From CAYSYN01 sp964447735 (GTDB taxonomy: Bacteria; Patescibacteriota; Minisyncoccia; Minisyncoccales; GBS-2), in the NCBI GenBank assembly GCA_964447735.1, contig CAYUTJ010000025.1, positions 1 through 9,659 of the forward strand: a DNA stretch of 9,659 nt, given 5' to 3'. The notes beneath the pieces were generated by a model, which did not search any database, was not told where the DNA came from, and saw only the letters and a program-made list of their open reading frames with translations. A program made the translations under genes and the position numbers. Every line of letters starts with the position of its first letter. Position 1 is the first letter of the stretch. This document shows positions 6,504 through 9,659 of the stretch, in pieces.

Positions 6504-7015
6504 TTTAAAATTTTATCAACAAAAAAAACAAAAACGAAAGAAAAGAAAATTCCAGCTAAAACATCGAAAGGAGTATGAAAACCAGTATAAATGACAGAAA
6601 AGCCAACCAAAAAAGCCAAAATCAAAAGCCATTTTCCAACTTTTTTTCTCCTCAAAAAAATTGGTAAAGCCAATCCAAAAGCTAACATTGTCGTTGTTGA
6701 TGGAAAGGAATAGGGACTAGAATGCCAGGGTCCAATAGTCCTTACTCCTTCAATAAGAACGAAGGGACGTTGCACATTAAACAATGGTTTCAAAATTGAA
6801 TGCCCCAACCAATAAAGAAAAAAGCCACAAAAAAGTGCATAAAATCCCAAAATCCTTTTTTCTTTTTCTTTTGAAAAAAGAAAATAAAAAGGAACTAAAA
6901 CTAAAAGAGAGAAAAAAGGGATTAAAATCCATAAAACTAAAAAATCCAAAATAGGATTTGCTAAATTTCTATTAATGAAAATGAAAATTTTCTCGTTTAA
7001 ATCAAAAAAAATCAT
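6485..7015 (-). CDS. PAP2-superfamily membrane protein with altered catalytic motifs
   Basis: 176 residues with about five hydrophobic segments (about 25-48, 55-74, 108-122, 127-145 and 152-168), typical of small lipid phosphatases or undecaprenyl-diphosphatase-like PAP2 proteins. Motif 1 is intact (K76 to R83-P84, KPLFNVQRP). Motif 2, normally PSGH, reads PSTTT (105-109), replacing the catalytic acid histidine with T108. Motif 3, normally SR then HxxxD, keeps the nucleophile H147 and D151 but has V141 in place of arginine. Fold membership is clear, but activity is doubtful or specialised. It begins in an ATGA overlap with the Sua5 gene and ends 19 bases inside the phosphorylase gene. A role in lipid or polyprenyl phosphate turnover would be expected for an intact member; here it is an inference only. 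Confidence 0.85.
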   Translation of the reverse strand: MIFFDLNEKIFIFINRNLANPILDFLVLWILIPFFSLLVLVPFYFLFSKEKEKRILGFYALFCGFFLYWLGHSILKPLFNVQRPFVLIEGVRTIGPWHSSPYSFPSTTTMLAFGLALPIFLRRKKVGKWLLILAFLVGFSVIYTGFHTPFDVLAGIFFSFVFVFFVDKILKWRKLE

Positions 7016-7560
7016 TCTCTTAAAATTTTGATTTTCTTTTTTCGAATATCAATTAAGGTAGAAGGCTTTTTGTCAATTTTACCAGCATCAAAATAAAAAT
7101 CAACTTTTTTGCCAAAATATTTTTCAGCTTCTTTTATTGTCTTTGCAAAAGGTCTCCCTGCCAAATTTGCACTCGGTGCCACCAAGGGTCCTGTTTTTTC
7201 CAAAAGAAATCTTAACCATTTTGGCTTTGGAATCCTAAAAGCTAAACTCTTTTTCCCTCTATGCAAAAAAGAAAACTCTTTGTGAGGAGAACTAAAAATT
7301 AAACTGAAGGGGCCCGGCCAAAATTTTTTAATCAATTTTTTTTGAAATTCTTTTGGTTTTATCTTAAAAATTTTCAAATCAGAAACTTTTGAAATCAAAA
7401 TGATAAATGGTTTTGTCTTTTCTCTTTTTCTTATTTTATAAATTCTCTCTACTGTCTCTTTTTTTAGAGCTGATCCCAAAATTCCATAAATTGTATCAGT
7501 TGGCATCACTCCCACTCCTCCTTTTTTTAATATTTTGATAATTTTTTGTGGAATTTTCAT
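7012..7560 (-). CDS. tsaC: L-threonylcarbamoyladenylate synthase (Sua5/YrdC/TsaC family)
   Basis: 182 residues, a single YrdC domain close to the length of bacterial TsaC, so it lacks the extra C-terminal domain of long Sua5. It makes threonylcarbamoyl-AMP from threonine, bicarbonate and ATP, the first step of the t6A37 modification of ANN-decoding tRNAs, in the cytosol. Motifs seen: MPTDTIYG (19-26), the basic patch KIRKREKTKPF (42-52), FWPGP.SLIF (80-89), the AFRIP strand (107-111), PLVAPSANLAG (125-135) and PSTLID (166-171). It starts and ends in ATGA overlaps with its neighbours. The partner proteins TsaB, TsaD and TsaE are not in this window. Alternative: the related YciO or HypF-type YrdC domains, considered less likely because the basic patch and SAN motif are intact. 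Confidence 0.9.
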   Translation of the reverse strand: MKIPQKIIKILKKGGVGVMPTDTIYGILGSALKKETVERIYKIRKREKTKPFIILISKVSDLKIFKIKPKEFQKKLIKKFWPGPFSLIFSSPHKEFSFLHRGKKSLAFRIPKPKWLRFLLEKTGPLVAPSANLAGRPFAKTIKEAEKYFGKKVDFYFDAGKIDKKPSTLIDIRKKKIKILRE

Positions 7561-8237
7561 TTTTCAAAAATATTGGTAATTAAATAACGATATTTCAATC
7601 TTGGTCTTTCTTTCCAAGCAAAATAAAATTTTTTTCTCCAAGATTTTTTCCAAAGAGAAATTTTTGGCAAAAATAAAAAACCATCTTTGTAGCCTATAAA
7701 TCTTGTTTGAAATTTAGAATGCAAAAAAGCCACTATTGCAGCTATGAAGGCTGTCTTTTGATTTTTTGTTTTACAAAAAACTTTTAAACTTTTTAAGGAT
7801 TTTGAAATTTGAGAAAAATCTAAAAAGGCTCCAGAAATTCTTGAGGAAGTTTCAATTAAATTGAAATCTAAGACAAAACCTTCTTTCTCTAATCTTTTCC
7901 TAAGCTTTAATCCAAATTCTAAAACTTTTGGAATCAAAGCTGGAGGAACAGGATTAATTTTTGAATTTCTAAAGAGTTTCCTTGAAAAGAATTTCTCAAA
8001 AAGTCGCATTCTCCCTTTTCCTCTTCCCTTAGTTAGCGGAGAATCTACAGCAATTGTTTTTGCTTCCTTCAAAAAAGGCTTTAATTTTTTGAAAAGATCT
8101 TTTCCTCTAATATCTTTGCAATTTTTGCACCAATTTTCATTTGGAAAAATCTTAAAATTTTTTCTCTCCAAAACACAAATTGCAGAGGTTTTCTTTTCTT
8201 CAAATCCAAGATCAATTCCAATAAAATATTCAGCCAT
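7557..8237 (-). CDS. DUF429-family protein, stand-alone and divergent
   Basis: 226 residues. The N-terminus FIGIDLG (5-11), the strand AVDSPL (63-68), an IET (128-130) in place of EVYP, and the C-terminal AFIAAIVAFLHS plus YKDGFLFLPK match the DUF429 layout (predicted RNase-H-fold nuclease). The acids D9, D65 and E129 are present. The C-terminal helix, which carries D-x-x-D-A in the fused DUF429 of this window, instead has K161, T162 and F164, so one expected acidic ligand seems lost. A CxxC (C37, C40) and a strongly basic C-terminal tail of about 35 residues (WKKSWRKKFYFAWKER) are additional features. It overlaps the nitroreductase gene by 8 bases and Sua5 by 4. The family call is reasonable; substrate and activity are unknown, and nucleic-acid binding is inferred from the tail. 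Confidence 0.7.
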   Translation of the reverse strand: MAEYFIGIDLGFEEKKTSAICVLERKNFKIFPNENWCKNCKDIRGKDLFKKLKPFLKEAKTIAVDSPLTKGRGKGRMRLFEKFFSRKLFRNSKINPVPPALIPKVLEFGLKLRKRLEKEGFVLDFNLIETSSRISGAFLDFSQISKSLKSLKVFCKTKNQKTAFIAAIVAFLHSKFQTRFIGYKDGFLFLPKISLWKKSWRKKFYFAWKERPRLKYRYLITNIFEK

Positions 8238-8751
8238 TTTTTATTTCTTTGATTAAGTTTTCTTTATCTTCTCTTTCTGGAGGAAAAGGGTTTTCTGCTG
8301 GAAGTCCAACTGGACAAATTACAATTGGTCTTTCGTTTTGAGGCAAATTTAGAATATCAGCTACCTCTCCTTCTTTAAAAGCCCCAACCCAACAAGTACC
8401 GAGACCCTCAGCACAAGCTACTAACATTAAATTTTCAATGGCTACCGCGACATCGCAAATGGCATAAAGATTTTCTCCCCTTTTTCCATACCAAGATATT
8501 TTGTCCATATCTGCACATCCAACAATGACCAAAGGAGCCTCAATGATAAAATTTTGGTCAAAAGCCGCTCTTGCCAACCTTACTTTTTCATCTTCGTCAA
8601 AAACAAAATAAAATTTTCTCGCTTGCAAATTTCCAGCAGAAGGTGCCCAAATTAAAGCTTCTTTTAATTTTTCAACAATTTCTTTGGAAATTTTGTCTTT
8701 TTTAAATTTCCTAATGCTTCTTCTTTTTTTAATAATTTCTAAAATTGACAT
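8230..8751 (-). CDS. Nitroreductase-family FMN oxidoreductase
   Basis: 173 residues, the short form of the family. It has the FMN phosphate-binding start KRRSIRKF (9-16), the WAPSAGNLQ segment (35-43), AICDVAVAIENLML (97-110), the GLGTCWVGAF stretch (116-125) and VGLPAENP near the C-terminus. Family members are soluble, usually dimeric flavoproteins that use NAD(P)H to reduce nitro groups, quinones or other acceptors; some dehalogenate or act in cofactor metabolism. The physiological substrate cannot be inferred here. A 17-base gap with no recognisable Shine-Dalgarno separates it from the kinase gene, and its end overlaps the DUF429 gene by 8 bases. Confidence 0.88.
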   Translation of the reverse strand: MSILEIIKKRRSIRKFKKDKISKEIVEKLKEALIWAPSAGNLQARKFYFVFDEDEKVRLARAAFDQNFIIEAPLVIVGCADMDKISWYGKRGENLYAICDVAVAIENLMLVACAEGLGTCWVGAFKEGEVADILNLPQNERPIVICPVGLPAENPFPPEREDKENLIKEIKNG

Positions 8752-8768
8752 GAAAAAATTTTGAAATT

Positions 8769-9659
8769 TTATTTAAGTGGTAATTCAACGATAAAAGTTG
8801 TACCTTTGTTTCTTCCTTCAGATTGAGCTATTATCTTTCCACCATGAGCTTTTATGAATTCGATTGCAATTGCTAAACCAATTCCTCTTCCAGGTCCCCA
8901 AGCCTTTTTAGCTTCTTTTCCCCTTTCAAACAATGTTCCCCTTAAAAAATTTTCAATTTCTTCTTTTGTCATTCCTATTCCAGTATCTTTTATCTCAATT
9001 TTGCATTTTGCATTTTCCAATTTACAATTAATTTCCACTCCTCCTTTTTGGGTATACTTTATTGCGTTATCTAATAAATTAAAAATTGCTTCTTTTATTC
9101 TCATTCTATCTAATTTCATTTCAGGTAAAATTTCTTTTTTAAATTTAATGTAAAGCCCTTTCTCTTTTGCTTGAGGTTCTAATTCTTCAATCACTTCTTT
9201 AATTATTTCTTCTAAATTCACTTTTTCTAAACTTAAAATTTTCTTTCCAACTCTTAATTGATTAATGTCCAATAAATCTTCCATTAATTTATGCAAAACA
9301 TTAACTGACTTTTGCATTGCGATTAATTTTTCTTTTATCTTTTTGTTTTTTATTTCACCAAAAATTCCTTCTAATATCATCGATAAATATCCCATTACTG
9401 GAGTCAAAGGGGTTCTCAAATGGTGTTGGATTGATAAAATAAATTGATCTTTTGCTCTAGATAACCTTTCTGCTTCTTCTCTCAACGCTCTTTCTTGAAG
9501 TGCTAGCTTTTCTGCTTCTTCTTTCCTTTTAATTTCTCGATAAGTTGCTCTAATCAAAAGATAGCCAAAAATACAAAACAAAACAAAAATCGAACCATTG
9601 ATCGCTTTCCACAAAACAGTCGGAGCACTAAAAATTTGAATTATCAATAAAAGCCCAAT
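8769..9659 (-). CDS. Sensor histidine kinase, N-terminally cut by the window edge
   Basis: The frame stays open to base 9659. A TTG at 9645-9647 could start a 292-residue protein, but the codons before it read Ile-Gly-Leu-Leu, so the true gene more likely begins outside the window with further membrane segments. Residues below count from that TTG. There is a transmembrane segment (about 19-33), a coiled coil (about 35-66), a dimerisation/phosphoacceptor HisKA with QHHLRTPL (74-81), and the HATPase_c boxes: N-box NLLDNAIKYT (190-199), DTGIGM (221-226) and GPGRGIGLAIA (251-261). The phosphorylated residue should be H75. The usual acidic residue after it is H76, and the usual G-L-G-L of the last box reads G-I-G-L. 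No response regulator lies in the window. A TAA stop precedes the nitroreductase gene by 17 bases. Confidence 0.9.
   Translation of the reverse strand: MGLLLIIQIFSAPTVLWKAINGSIFVLFCIFGYLLIRATYREIKRKEEAEKLALQERALREEAERLSRAKDQFILSIQHHLRTPLTPVMGYLSMILEGIFGEIKNKKIKEKLIAMQKSVNVLHKLMEDLLDINQLRVGKKILSLEKVNLEEIIKEVIEELEPQAKEKGLYIKFKKEILPEMKLDRMRIKEAIFNLLDNAIKYTQKGGVEINCKLENAKCKIEIKDTGIGMTKEEIENFLRGTLFERGKEAKKAWGPGRGIGLAIAIEFIKAHGGKIIAQSEGRNKGTTFIVELPLK
8995..9030 (-). repeat. Coding mini-repeat copy B (C-K-L-E type)
   Basis: A tandem-like stretch (GCATTTT twice, then CCAATTTACAATT) in the histidine kinase gene. It encodes NCKLENAKCKI between the N-box and the DTGIG box, a turn that tolerates insertions. 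The core at 9014-9028 matches the copy in the fused methyltransferase gene at 14 of 15 bases and is read in the same frame. Confidence 0.35.

Noticed and set aside
2984..7560. Alternative genetic code with TGA read as glycine
   Set aside because: TGA stops at 2984, 7012 and 7557 form ATGA overlaps with the next gene exactly where the protein families end.
7861..8256. Plus-strand open frame of 131 codons
   Set aside because: Lies wholly opposite the DUF429 gene and shows no recognisable motif; a shadow of the minus-strand codon bias.
8752..8770. Small AT palindrome in the gap before the nitroreductase gene
   Set aside because: AAATTT-type symmetry in a 17-base gap is expected by chance at this base composition, and it has neither the GC stem of a terminator nor promoter elements.
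1..9659. CRISPR array, tRNA, rRNA, insertion sequence or prophage genes
   Set aside because: No spaced identical repeats, cloverleaf-like or rRNA-like segments, transposase motifs or terminal inverted repeats were seen on reading both strands.

Overview
The window is a very AT-rich stretch in which every credible gene lies on the minus strand. It reads from the right edge (a histidine kinase cut by the window end) to an intrinsic terminator near the left edge. Eleven genes are packed with 4 to 29 base overlaps or gaps of at most 17 bases. Four-base ATGA stop/start junctions occur three times and no clear Shine-Dalgarno sites are visible. Compact genes, lysine-rich proteins, truncated or fused versions of familiar families and this kind of operon suggest a Patescibacteria (CPR, Parcubacteria-like) genome. 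This is inferred from style, since no rRNA or marker tree is available. TGA is clearly used as a stop at the ATGA junctions, so the TGA=Gly code of Absconditabacteria/Gracilibacteria does not apply.

Right part (9659 to about 7010): a sensor histidine kinase (partial), a nitroreductase-family flavoprotein, a DUF429 RNase-H-fold protein and a Sua5/YrdC/TsaC threonylcarbamoyl-AMP synthase (tRNA t6A modification). Middle (7015 to 4574): a PAP2-superfamily membrane protein with altered catalytic motifs, then an S-methyl-5'-thioinosine/methylthioadenosine phosphorylase-like protein overlapping an MtaD-type amidohydrolase. Together these two could form a deaminate-then-phosphorolyse salvage route for methylthioadenosine. 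Next is a single ORF that fuses a second DUF429 domain to a PrmC/HemK-type glutamine methyltransferase domain.

Left part (3322 to 149): two small membrane proteins coupled to a membrane-anchored double-ring Clp/HSP100-like AAA+ protein. Its first ATPase ring has lost the Walker A lysine, the Walker B glutamate and the arginine fingers. Neither ring has the aromatic pore loop, and no ClpP-docking loop is visible. This three-gene module is the best candidate for an undescribed system in the window.

Left edge (1 to 148): a hairpin plus T-run terminator closes the operon. Behind it, on the same strand, is a candidate promoter overlapping an array of TG-starting boxes with an exact 10-base period, two of them TGGGA and TGGGG. 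This matches the architecture of MraZ operator boxes and predicts that mraZ and the division/cell-wall (dcw) cluster begin just beyond the left edge.
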